From: Candidatus Poribacteria bacterium
GTDB taxonomy: Bacteria; Poribacteria; WGA-4E; WGA-3G
Assembly (NCBI GenBank): GCA_022821725.1
Contig: JAJEDB010000124.1
Span: 1 to 64,000, forward strand
DNA length: 64,000 nt
Reading direction: 5' to 3'
The stretch's first letter is position 1, and every line of letters begins with the position of its first letter. Made by a program: the position numbers and the translations under genes. The notes under the pieces are model-generated. The model made no database searches. It was not told where the DNA came from and saw only the letters and a list, made by a program, of their open reading frames with translations. Positions 29,540 through 38,976 of the stretch are shown one piece after another.

Positions 29540-30748
29540 ATGGCAAAGACGGTTTGTATTGTCGGCACAATGGACACGAAAGGTCTGGAATTCGCGTTTA
29601 TCAAAGCGCAGATAGAATCAACTGGAACTTCAACGTGTGTTATCAACACGGGTATATTGGGAGAACCTCAATTAATGCCGGACGTTTCAGCGGATGAAGT
29701 CGCACAAGCGGGCGGTTCATCTCTTCAGGCACTGAGAGATGAAGGCGACCGAGGGAACAGTGTCGCTGTAATGGCACAAGGTGCCGCTGCGCTTGTTGCT
29801 GAAAAACAGGCAGCAGGCGAAATCGATGGGATCCTCTCACTCGGTGGCTCCGCAGGCACGACCATCGGCACGACAGCGATGCAGGCAGTCCCCGTGGGTG
29901 TCCCGAAAATTATGGTGTCGACGTTGGCATCAGGGGACACGAGTCCGTATGTCCAATCCAAAGACATAACGATGATGTATTCTGTTGTGGACATCGCCGG
30001 TATTAACCGATTGTCACGGCAGATTCTCGCCAACGCCGCGGGTGCGATCGTTGGAATGGTCAACGCGGAGATGCCGGCGGCAACAGCCGACAAGCCTCTC
30101 ATCGCAGCGACGATGTTCGGTGTGACAACCCCATGCGTTACAAAAGCGATGGAAATTCTTGAAGCCGCGGGTTATGAAGTTCTCGTCTTTCACGCAACCG
30201 GTACCGGTGGACAAGCGATGGAGGATCTCGTCAAAGGCGGTTTCCTCGCTGGCGTGTTAGATGTGACAACCACCGAACTTGCTGACGAATTGGTCGGTGG
30301 GGTCCTCAGTGCCGGTCCCGATCGATTGGAAGCCGCAGGAGCATCTGGACTGCCGCAAGTTGTCGCGCCAGGTGCCTTGGATATGGTGAACTTCGGTCCT
30401 CCCGACACAGTGCCAGAGCAGTTCAGCGACCGATTGTTCTACCAACACAATCCGACTGTGACACTGATGCGGACAACCGCTGAAGAGACGGCTGAACTCG
30501 GACGCATCATGGCACGTAAACTCAGTGAGGCACAGGGACCGACAACAGTTATTATTCCGGCGCAGGGTGTGTCAGCGATTGACAAAACAGGACAACCCTT
30601 TGATTCTCCCGAAGCGCGCACCGCATGGAGCGAGAACCTGAAGGCACACATCGGTGACAATGTAACGGTTATTGAGATGGACGCTCACATCAATGACGAC
30701 GCGTTCGCAACAAAACTCGTAGAAACGCTGTTGGATAGCATCACATAA
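29540..30748 (+). CDS. Tm-1-like/UPF0261 ATP-binding family protein
   Basis: MAKTVCIVGTMDTKGLEFAFIK, GGSAGTTIGTTAMQAVPVGVPKIMVSTLASGDTSPYV, VDIAGINRLSRQILANAAGAIVGM. Confidence 0.9.
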   Translation: MAKTVCIVGTMDTKGLEFAFIKAQIESTGTSTCVINTGILGEPQLMPDVSADEVAQAGGSSLQALRDEGDRGNSVAVMAQGAAALVAEKQAAGEIDGILSLGGSAGTTIGTTAMQAVPVGVPKIMVSTLASGDTSPYVQSKDITMMYSVVDIAGINRLSRQILANAAGAIVGMVNAEMPAATADKPLIAATMFGVTTPCVTKAMEILEAAGYEVLVFHATGTGGQAMEDLVKGGFLAGVLDVTTTELADELVGGVLSAGPDRLEAAGASGLPQVVAPGALDMVNFGPPDTVPEQFSDRLFYQHNPTVTLMRTTAEETAELGRIMARKLSEAQGPTTVIIPAQGVSAIDKTGQPFDSPEARTAWSENLKAHIGDNVTVIEMDAHINDDAFATKLVETLLDSIT

Positions 30749-30749
30749 C

Positions 30750-30837
30750 GTGGGAGGGCTTTGTAAGCCCGAGTTTCTGTCAAGGCTTTGAAGATTATTT
30801 AGGTCTAAACTCTTGTGGGAGGGCTTTGTAAGCCCGA
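30750..30837 (+). repeat. Two REP-like units (GTGGGAGGGCTTTGTAAGCCCGA) in direct repeat upstream of the RAYT gene
   Basis: 30750-30772 and 30815-30837, each followed by [GC]TTTCTGTCAAGGCTTTGAA. Confidence 0.8.
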
Positions 30838-30858
30838 CTTTCTGTCAAGGCTTTGAAA

Positions 30859-31365
30859 ATGCATTATAGTCAGAAGAAAGGTTATCGTCAATTGCGAAAA
30901 GGCCGCTCTTCAGTGCCAGAAGCCTTCTATCTATTGACTACCACCACACACAACCGCACACCGATTCTTACAAAAGACAGCATCGCCCAAATCATTTTTG
31001 ATGCTTTTGAATGGCTTGAAACCAAAGAGCGTATCAGGTGGTACTGTATCATGATTATGCCCGACCATTTGCACGCCATCATTCAACTCCGCACACAGCA
31101 TACTTTACCTGACATTATGCATACGCTCAAGCGTTTTACAGCAAGGCAGATTAACAAATTGATCAAACAGGAAGGGACCTTCTGGCAAGATGGGTATCAC
31201 GACACCGGGATTCGAGGGGAGGCCGCTTTGAATGAAATGATTCGCTACTGTTATGGGAACCCTGTCAGAAAGGGACTTGTTGAAGTGGCAAGGGATTATC
31301 CATATTGGCGATGTAAATTTGAGATGGAGGTATCGGGGTTAGAAACCCCTCCCACAAGCAGTTGA
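30859..31365 (+). CDS. REP-associated tyrosine transposase (RAYT; Y1/HUH)
   Basis: HUH motif MPDHLHAIIQL; RQINKLIKQEGTFWQDGYHDTGIRGEAALNEMIRYCYGNPVRKGLVEVARDYPYW. Met at 30853 or 30859. Confidence 0.88.
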   Translation: MHYSQKKGYRQLRKGRSSVPEAFYLLTTTTHNRTPILTKDSIAQIIFDAFEWLETKERIRWYCIMIMPDHLHAIIQLRTQHTLPDIMHTLKRFTARQINKLIKQEGTFWQDGYHDTGIRGEAALNEMIRYCYGNPVRKGLVEVARDYPYWRCKFEMEVSGLETPPTSS

Positions 31366-31766
31366 GATGGAGGTATCGGGGTTAGAAACCCCTCCCACAA
31401 AGATTCAAGATTGAGACCTTTCCCACAAGCAGTTGAGAGGGGGTATCGGGGTTGAAAACCCCTCCCACAAGAGAGATTTCGGACAATTGAATGCCCCTGT
31501 CTTTGTAGCATAGGCTGTTAGCCTGTGCCTCTTCCTTAAAATAAATGGGCATCTTTGTAGCAGGGTCATTCAGTTCTCGGTTTCTGAGTGGCTTATCGAG
31601 AGTAGATGTGACACTTTTGGCATAAATCGGGGTTACAAACCCCTCCCACAAGAGAGGACGACTTTTGGCATAAATCGGGGTTACAAACCCCTCCCACAAG
31701 AGAGATTTCGGACAATTGAATGCCCCTGTCTTTGTAGCATAGGCTGTCAGCCTGTGCCTCTTCCTT
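31331..31766. repeat. Cluster of five REP-like hairpins (GGGGTTaGAAACCCCTCCCAC) plus an approx. 75-bp direct repeat
   Basis: Hairpins near 31331, 31372, 31443, 31625 and 31672; direct repeat at 31459-31536 and 31690-31766. Confidence 0.85.
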
Positions 31767-31813
31767 TTGATCTTAACTAAAACCGTTCAAACTTTAGTAC
31801 AAGGAACCTATAA

Positions 31814-32716
31814 ATGGCAAGAACCTATAGGACACTTACCCAAGAAGATGTTAACCACTTCATCGAGAAGGGACATGTTATCCTGAAAGACTGCTTTCCA
31901 CGCGAACTGGCAGAAGAATGGCAAGATTTCGCTTTTAAGCGACTCGGTTACGATCCAAACGATCCAACAACTTGGGAAGAACCGCGCGTCCACTTGCCCT
32001 CCATGAACAGGGTCCTCATTGAGGACGTTGCACCGAGAGCATGGGACGCCATCTGTGATCTGCTCGGCGGCGAAGACAGGATTGTCAATTTTTGGGGCGA
32101 CGCAAAGCCGGGATGGGGTGACGGTTTCATTATTAACTTTGGGTTAGGCGCCGACACACCCTGGCAACCGCCTTCTCCAGAAGTCGGTGGGTGGCACAAA
32201 GATGGCGATTTCTTCCGTCATTTCTTAGATAGCCCAGAGCAGGGGCTCCTCACAATCGTCGTCTGGTCGGATATCTATCCCCAGAGTGGTGGGACGTTTG
32301 TAGCGTGCGATTCAGTCCAGCATGTCGCACAACGGTTGCATGAACACCCAGAAGGGTTGTTGCCTGGCGGATTTGGGCAACTCATTGACAAATGCCAAGA
32401 TTTCGTAGAAATCACGGGGAACGCAGGCGATGTCGTGCTATTGCATCCGTTCATCTTGCACGCTGCTTCGCAGAACCCTTCGGGACGCGCCCGTTTCATC
32501 ACGAACCCGCCAGTTTCCCTCAAGGAACCGATGAATTTCAACCGTGAAAATCCAGACGATTTCTCACCGGTGGAGTTAGCCGTGCTGCACGGATTAGGGA
32601 AAGAGAGATTGGATTTCAAACCGACAGCACAGCGGGAACGTTTAGTCCCGGAGCGCGTCAAGCGTCAGCAGAAGATGCTCGAAGAGCAGAAAAAGCGACT
32701 TGAGATGGGAGAGTAA
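31814..32716 (+). CDS. Phytanoyl-CoA dioxygenase family protein
   Basis: TQEDVNHFIEKGHVILKDCFP, GGWHKDGDFF (H-x-D), VVLLHPFILHAASQNPSGRAR. Confidence 0.88.
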   Translation: MARTYRTLTQEDVNHFIEKGHVILKDCFPRELAEEWQDFAFKRLGYDPNDPTTWEEPRVHLPSMNRVLIEDVAPRAWDAICDLLGGEDRIVNFWGDAKPGWGDGFIINFGLGADTPWQPPSPEVGGWHKDGDFFRHFLDSPEQGLLTIVVWSDIYPQSGGTFVACDSVQHVAQRLHEHPEGLLPGGFGQLIDKCQDFVEITGNAGDVVLLHPFILHAASQNPSGRARFITNPPVSLKEPMNFNRENPDDFSPVELAVLHGLGKERLDFKPTAQRERLVPERVKRQQKMLEEQKKRLEMGE

Positions 32717-32727
32717 GGCGATGAAAT

Positions 32728-33936
32728 CTATTCAAACTGGTGTCGGCTTTGACGGCACGCCTTCCCTTTGCCCCGGATAACATCCGTCTGCTGCCATGTA
32801 TCCGCAGCACCGCAAATAGCATCACTTTCGCCGAGCCGTTGTTTTAGCTCAGATTTTGTGAACCATTCACAACCATTATTGGCGAGCGCATCAATGTCTA
32901 AGTTTTCATCAGAAAAACCGTAGATCCGACAGATACCATCTCCCTCTTCAACATCTTCAATATAAGACATCCAAGGGACCTCTAAACCGAGTTGGGTTTG
33001 GGTGATATCTTGCAGTGAACCGATCCGAGCACCGACATCCCAACCCACACCTTTCTCCTCTTCCCACCCTTCACCGCCGGGCAACGCCCAAGAATTCGTT
33101 TCAACATCACGGTGGAGCAGGAATTTCGATTCTTGACTCGATGCATCCTCAATAAGCAGGCGTGTCGTTGTAATCGGCTTGTCAAAACAGACAGGAAGGA
33201 GACGCTTCCCATCGTCGCTCAATGCGTCCAACGCGGCTGGAGTGTAAGGGTAATACCCTGCAGCAGGGGGTGCGTCAATAGCACAATATTTATTGAAAAT
33301 CCCGCACCGATCTTCGGTTGTGGTGCCGGGGGGTGCTTCGTGCCACACATGCTCGTTGACGACAAGTAAGTCCCCTGCTTTGAGTTCAGGATCAATGAAA
33401 TCGGGCAACTGCTCCGGATCAGGACGCGTGAGATCTAAGATGTGTGCGTCCGAATCAATTACCTGTGTCAACTTGTGTGATTTGGGCGACACGAGAAAGG
33501 GACCGTATTCTGTATCGAAATCGGTCAGTGGGATGATGGCGAACACCCAGTTCATCGATGACCCGACAGGTCGCCAGCGTTTGTAATCGCAATGCGCTCT
33601 ACCCCCTTTATCGCCGGATGTCCGCAAATACGCGACATACGCCGTGAGGTGCGCCGGTTGACCAAGCGCGGATTCTACGACACCGACAACCCTCGGATGC
33701 TCGGCAATTGCGGTGAGTCCGGGGTCGGCAAGACGATTGCCACTGACTGTATACTTCGCTGGCTCAGGATATTTGAGCGTCGATGGATAGGCATCGCGTT
33801 TTACCTGTTTCTGGACGACGCGCCGGAGTTCATCTGCCTCCTTCGCGGATAAAACATTCCGCAGAATTACATAGCCGTCCTCATGGTAATCGGCGATCTG
33901 CTGCGCGCTGAGCGTCGGGGTAACTGTCCCGCTCAT
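32728..33936 (-). CDS. Phytanoyl-CoA dioxygenase fused to a degenerate Nudix-like domain
   Basis: N-term YHEDGYVILRNVLSAKEADELRR, GRAHCDYKRW, LLVVNEHVWHEAPP; C-term TTRLLIEDASSQESKFLLHRDVETNSWALPGGEGWEEEKGVGW... Confidence 0.78.
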   Translation of the reverse strand: MSGTVTPTLSAQQIADYHEDGYVILRNVLSAKEADELRRVVQKQVKRDAYPSTLKYPEPAKYTVSGNRLADPGLTAIAEHPRVVGVVESALGQPAHLTAYVAYLRTSGDKGGRAHCDYKRWRPVGSSMNWVFAIIPLTDFDTEYGPFLVSPKSHKLTQVIDSDAHILDLTRPDPEQLPDFIDPELKAGDLLVVNEHVWHEAPPGTTTEDRCGIFNKYCAIDAPPAAGYYPYTPAALDALSDDGKRLLPVCFDKPITTTRLLIEDASSQESKFLLHRDVETNSWALPGGEGWEEEKGVGWDVGARIGSLQDITQTQLGLEVPWMSYIEDVEEGDGICRIYGFSDENLDIDALANNGCEWFTKSELKQRLGESDAICGAADTWQQTDVIRGKGKACRQSRHQFE

Positions 33937-33969
33937 AATTCAACCTCCTTCACTTTTTCCAAGTAAGTT

Positions 33970-34521
33970 TCAACTCATAAACTCCCCCAAAAGGGGATGC
34001 TCCAAAACGGATGCGACCTCTGTCCAAGCTTCTCTGCTATTCTCATGTGAAAGGTCGGGCATGAAGCCGAAGTCAAGATAAACTTTTATCGCTGCCGGAC
34101 GCCCGGTTGACGTGCCGAGAAAACAGCGTTCATGGGACTGTTTCAGACGCTCCATCGCCACGGTCATCATCGGTTTGGACAGCCCGTTTCCTTGATAGTC
34201 GGGATGAATCACGACCCAGTGGATCTGTCCCCACACCTCTTTATTTATATTTTGCCACCATGCCGTGATTGTGCCGATTTCCTCGCCTGTGTCCGTCGTT
34301 AGGTAAAAACTTCTATCCTCCATCACTGAGAGATGGCGTTTAAACTCGCGATCAAAAAGCCCGTCGTCAATTTCCATGTAGGGTTCGCCTGCTTTGAGAA
34401 TCCGTGTCCAGATGTGTCCCTCATTCCGGCGATAATTCCGGATGGCATACCCATCTGGAATCGGGAATTGTGGGATGTTTTCCATGTTCTCACGAATCAT
34501 TCTGACGCTATAGTTCTTCAT
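33970..34521 (-). CDS. GNAT family N-acetyltransferase
   Basis: IHWVVIHPDYQGNGLSKPMMTVAMERLKQ (acetyl-CoA site), FLGTSTGRPAAIKVYLDFGF; start at MKNYSVRMIRENM preferred over the 34635 ORF start. Confidence 0.85.
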   Translation of the reverse strand: MKNYSVRMIRENMENIPQFPIPDGYAIRNYRRNEGHIWTRILKAGEPYMEIDDGLFDREFKRHLSVMEDRSFYLTTDTGEEIGTITAWWQNINKEVWGQIHWVVIHPDYQGNGLSKPMMTVAMERLKQSHERCFLGTSTGRPAAIKVYLDFGFMPDLSHENSREAWTEVASVLEHPLLGEFMS

Positions 34522-34861
34522 AGTGGGTATGCGCGGGCGGAAGATGTAGACCTGAAAGACTTTTTTATTTACGACACTATAGCATACGCTCCAGAAAAAC
34601 GACAAGGATATTTTGGGGCAGACGCAAATTCCCAAAAAATTACGAAATTTACCCTAAACTTTTTTCAGTTCATATCTATAGTTAAAGTAGAGGGACATAG
34701 ATCCGATGAAGGGACTTTTCCAACACCCCCAATGCTTTCGATTTGGGACCCTCTCGCGCAGATCCGTTTAAAAGCGAAAAGGATTTGCGGTTAAGGCGGT
34801 TCTACGATATTATGGCAGAAGACGTTCAAGCGGCAACATCTATCATGCAATGCATTGATTA

Positions 34862-35665
34862 ATGGAGGCGACTCTCATGATTTGTGTGTCCGAGCTTACG
34901 AAAACCTATGGTCGCACCGTTGCTGTTGACAACATCAGTTTTGAAATCCCGCCGGGTCAAATCGTCGGCTACCTCGGTCCAAACGGGGCAGGTAAATCAA
35001 CAACCGTAAAAATGTTGGTCGGTATGCTACAACCGACGCGTGGGCAAATCGTTGTTGCGGGATGTGATAGTCAGACAGACAATATTGAACTCAAAAGACG
35101 CATCGGGTATGTCCCTGAAGACGCAATACTCTACGAGACGCTCACACCCATTGAATATCTACAACTGGTCGGTCAACTGTATCACATGACTGAAAAATCG
35201 ATTGCTGAGAAAACAGACGATTTTCTTCAGGTGTTTCAACTCACAAGAGCGGCACATCAACGGATTAGCAGTTTGTCAAAAGGGATGCGGCAGAAGGTGC
35301 TGATTATCTCCGCGCTCCTCCACAATCCCGATGTCCTCTTCCTTGATGAACCCTTTAGCAACCTTGATGTCTCAACGGTGACACTGATGAAGAAAATTTT
35401 GCAAGACCTCGCCGGTATCGGAAAAACCGTTCTCTATTGCACTCATATTCTGGACGTTGCCGAGAACATCTGCCACCGTGTGCTGATTCTAAATCGCGGA
35501 AAAATTGTGGCTGACGGGAGCCTTGATGAACTTCGAGAGCTGGCACATCGGACCTCTCTCGAGGAGATCTTCGCGCGCATGACGGAAGCCGACGAGGTTG
35601 GCGTAAAATCCGCCGGTATCATTCAAACCATGACGGAACACAGAGATGATCGATACATTCCTTAA
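34862..35665 (+). CDS. ABC transporter ATP-binding protein
   Basis: GYLGPNGAGKSTTVKML, ISSLSKGMRQKVLIISALLHNPDVLFLDEPFSNLD. Confidence 0.95.
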   Translation: MEATLMICVSELTKTYGRTVAVDNISFEIPPGQIVGYLGPNGAGKSTTVKMLVGMLQPTRGQIVVAGCDSQTDNIELKRRIGYVPEDAILYETLTPIEYLQLVGQLYHMTEKSIAEKTDDFLQVFQLTRAAHQRISSLSKGMRQKVLIISALLHNPDVLFLDEPFSNLDVSTVTLMKKILQDLAGIGKTVLYCTHILDVAENICHRVLILNRGKIVADGSLDELRELAHRTSLEEIFARMTEADEVGVKSAGIIQTMTEHRDDRYIP

Positions 35666-36874
35666 AATTCTTGGTGCTGACCCCGATCAATATAGACTGT
35701 TGTTGAAGACCGATAGGCGTGTGAAAGCGCGCAGGGAATCCTCAAAATCTTTTCTCAGCGATTCTCCCGCCCTATTGGTAGGCTTGTATGCGATTTCAAG
35801 TACATTTGTATCCTTCTCCGCTTTCGCACTCGATAGTTTCAGTTTCACGCTCCTCACGCTGTTCATCTCAATGACGATGCTGGCGTTCACTGTCATCTCT
35901 CGGCTTGAGGTGATTATCAATCCGACAGATTATCGGACGTTGGCGTATCTCCCTGTCTCATCCCGGACCTACTTCCTTGTGAAATTCACCCATATTCTAC
36001 TTTACGTAGTTGTTTTCGCAGGAGTATTGAACCTGCCGCCAGCAGTCTTAGGGATATGGTCGAAAAACGCACCGATGCTCTTTCCGGCGATTTATTTACC
36101 CGTATCCTTCATGGCAGCGTTCTTCGTTGTCGGACTCATTGCAGCGTTCTATGGATATTTGATAAAACTGTACCGGTGGGAGCGATTCCGAAACCTCGTT
36201 GCATACTCGCAGTTGGTGCTCGCTATTTTGGTGCCGCTCTGTTTTTATTTGCTACCCCATCTCATCTCAATCTTTCGCGTTGCGCTCGTTGATTGGGATC
36301 GGATTGGAGAATTGAAATGGATCTACATCCTGCCGTACAGTTGGTTTGCTGGGCTTGTCCACTTCATACTCGGAGAGACGCGCCCCCTTTTTTCGTATCT
36401 GTCAATTCTGGCTGTCCTCTCGACGGTTTTATGCGTCGTCATCCCACTGGGACGGATCTCGCTGAAATACGCCGAACATGTTTCGCTTTTGTTGGAGTCG
36501 CCGAACGCTATACGGAAGGTAAACAAGGTAGGTAGCCGTTTAACATCGTTCCTGAAAAATACCGAGACGCGCGGGCGGTGGTTTACATGTTACCGAGTCT
36601 CATGGGGTGTCTGTGTTATCTCTCATTCTACTGGGGATCAGTGGCGACACTTCCCTTTTCACGAGAACCCCGGCAGAAAAGAGGTATGGATGACATCCTG
36701 ACCTTTGCACTGGGTTTGATTATTTTCGGCGGGGTTTTCGGCATTCACTATATTGCGTATCAGTTTCACATCTATTTGTACATCGCCGCATACACGCTCA
36801 CCATCGGGATGGGAGCCATTCTCTCGAAAAGAGGAGAACGCCCTGCAAGCGTGCGTCCCGTTAAGGCATCATAA
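35646..36874 (+). pseudogene. ABC exporter membrane subunit, apparently frameshifted near 36560-36600
   Basis: ORF 35646..36701 is multi-TM up to SRLTSFLKNTETR, then loses hydrophobic character; an overlapping frame (36578..36874) continues with TM-like sequence MLPSLMGCLCYLSFYWG...GLIIFGGVFGIHYIAYQFHIYLYIAAYTLTIGMGAIL. Confidence 0.6.
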
Positions 36875-36918
36875 GCACACTGCAGAAACCGCTCCACTAC
36901 ATAGCAAGAGAGGTTTTT

Positions 36919-37611
36919 ATGTATCCGACATTGAAGATCTTCGCAAATATTATCGGTAAACCGAGCGCAGCGTTTCGGGTGCTAAAGGATCAAGCCGACT
37001 GGGTTAAAGCGTTTATCATCATTGCTTTGGTGTCCATCGGCATTGCGTGGGCAATTTTGCCGTTTTCACAACAGGTTGAACACGCCAAAATGCTTGAATC
37101 CAGCCTTGATGCCCCGCAAACCGAACAAAATCAAACAACGGCAGAGAGACTCGGCTTTTTACCCGTTCTCTTCACGCCGTTTTCATTACTCATCAAATGT
37201 TTGGTCTCTGCTGGCATCCTCTACTTCGGTTCCCAATTCTTAGGGAGTCAGCAGGCGTTGAAATTTAAATCCATGTTCGCTGTTACGGTGTATACGGAAT
37301 TAATCCTGGTCCTTTCACACCTCATCAATGCAGTGTTGTTATTATGTTTCAAGGATATGAGTGATGTCCAAAAGCCTATAGACCTCCAAATGATTCCGGG
37401 GCTCCATCTTCTATTCGGGGACCACCCACTCGGCGTTCTGAAGCTGACACTTCTCAGTCAGGTGACTCCATTTGCGATATGGTATCTTATTGTCCTCTCA
37501 TTCGGTGTCGCAATTGTTGCCGATCTAAAAAGAAGAAGAGTGGAGTGGTTAATCGTGTTAGTCTGGCTGGTAGACATCGGCTTTCGAATAGCACCCTCTG
37601 CATTCTATTAA
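36919..37611 (+). CDS. Yip1-like multi-pass membrane protein
   Basis: IFANIIGKPSAAFRVLKDQADWVKAFIIIALVSIG... with further TM segments. Confidence 0.65.
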   Translation: MYPTLKIFANIIGKPSAAFRVLKDQADWVKAFIIIALVSIGIAWAILPFSQQVEHAKMLESSLDAPQTEQNQTTAERLGFLPVLFTPFSLLIKCLVSAGILYFGSQFLGSQQALKFKSMFAVTVYTELILVLSHLINAVLLLCFKDMSDVQKPIDLQMIPGLHLLFGDHPLGVLKLTLLSQVTPFAIWYLIVLSFGVAIVADLKRRRVEWLIVLVWLVDIGFRIAPSAFY

Positions 37612-37679
37612 AGAATCATTTGTAGGAACTAAATTTATCTACCACGAACAGAGATACGGGTGAAATATCAGCAAAAGCG

Positions 37680-38072
37680 GAAAGAGTGATAGCACCCACA
37701 ACCTAAAGGTTGGGGCTTCGGCTTCGTAGCAACTGCGGTTTCCTCATAGAGTTGACCGTCTAACTGTCGCTCCACCCGTAGGCGATTACCTGTCAGGTGA
37801 AAAAATCCCTTCAGGCATATCAAGGTAGAATGTTCTTGGCTATCCCCGCCTACCTCTCTCTAAATAGAGAGAAAAAATGAAATGAAGGGCAGTGATACAA
37901 CGTGCAGACTTTCACCTTTGCTCCGATTCACACTTTCGTGCAATTACGCGTGAACTGCCCATATACTTTTAGAGTGGTATTGACACTTAACACTTTTCTA
38001 ACCACCTTTCACCGTGGCGGACACCTCCTGCACAAGGTTTGTGCAGGGTGAAAGCGGTGTCCAAAGTGTTAG
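37680..38072. ncRNA. Candidate structured non-coding region with several hairpins and a pseudoknot-capable 3' module
   Basis: No convincing ORF; hairpins ACCTAAAGGT, ACCTGTCAGGT, CTCTCTCTAAATAGAGAG, GGGCAGT..ACTGCCC; 3' module with four nested or crossing complementary pairs (37989-38070). Confidence 0.4.
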
Positions 38073-38332
38073 TAATATTATACTACAATTTTAGGTGAAT
38101 GTCAAATCTTTTTTTGACACAAACATAGGCAGCGTCTACATCCCCGACCTGAAGGACGAGGTTTTGACGCTGAAGATTAAGATAAATTCGCATCGCATCC
38201 AAAAATGTGGTATACTAACATACAGCATGCCTGACAACTCCGCAGGCGTTCGGGGGTTGTCTGTTGTGCGTAGACAAGTTGTAGAAGATATGTAGATATG
38301 TTTAGAGGCACCGTCACAGGAGGAACACAGAT

Positions 38333-38695
38333 ATGGGAGTCATTGTCGCGAAGATCCCCGCTATAGGCGTACCAGGGCAACAGGTTCAACAGAGAGACCC
38401 GCGGCCCATCCAACTGAACGATCCTCGTTTTGAGGAAACTTATACAGCTTCTGTAAAAAGAACATCTACTGGATGGAGTGGACGGATTCCTGATGTGCCT
38501 GAAGTGAAGACGTGTCAAGGCGTTACCCAACAAGCCCTTTTGGAAGCTTTAGCAGACAGTCTTCATGAAATCCTAAAGGCCCGTTCGGAGGCATGGGACA
38601 GACAAATTGAAGAGGATATAAAAGCAGGTAGACTGGACTCCCTGCGCGATGAAATACTTGAAGATATTCAGGAGGGGAGGCTAACCGATCTATAA
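38333..38695 (+). CDS. HicB-like antitoxin-type protein
   Basis: YTASVKRTSTGWSGRIPDVPEVKTCQGVTQQALLEALADSLHEILKARSEAWDRQIEEDIKAGRLDSL. Confidence 0.6.
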   Translation: MGVIVAKIPAIGVPGQQVQQRDPRPIQLNDPRFEETYTASVKRTSTGWSGRIPDVPEVKTCQGVTQQALLEALADSLHEILKARSEAWDRQIEEDIKAGRLDSLRDEILEDIQEGRLTDL

Positions 38696-38954
38696 AGCCA
38701 AACCTGAGTTTTGGGAGCGTTACCACAGACTGCCACCCACTATCCAAAAACTTGCAGACAGAAAATTTGAGTTGCTCAAAGAAAATCCAAGACATCCCTC
38801 CCTTGAACTCCAGAAGGTTGGCGAGTGGTGGCGTGCAAAAGTTGGCGATAATTATCGCGCGTTAGCATTTGAATACGAGGAAGGCTTGATTTGGTTTTGG
38901 ATCGGGGACCATGATGCGTACATGTCGCTGATAAGGAGTCAAAGAAGAAGATAA
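38685..38954 (+). CDS. RelE/ParE-superfamily toxin-like protein, probable non-canonical or coupled start
   Basis: Frame reads YKAKPEFWERYHRLPPTIQKLADRKFELLKENPRHPSLELQKVGEWWRAKVGDNYRALAFEYEEGLIWFWIGDHDAYMSLI; no ATG between the stop at 38682 and the fold start. Confidence 0.65.
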   Translation, partial: PIYKAKPEFWERYHRLPPTIQKLADRKFELLKENPRHPSLELQKVGEWWRAKVGDNYRALAFEYEEGLIWFWIGDHDAYMSLIRSQRRR

Positions 38955-38976
38955 ATGAGCAACCCATAAATCTATC

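Noticed and set aside
31331-31697. Regularly spaced GGGGTT..AACCCCTCCCAC units that could suggest a CRISPR array
   Set aside because: Units are hairpin REP-like elements with irregular spacing, mixed stems and repeated spacers; no cas genes nearby.
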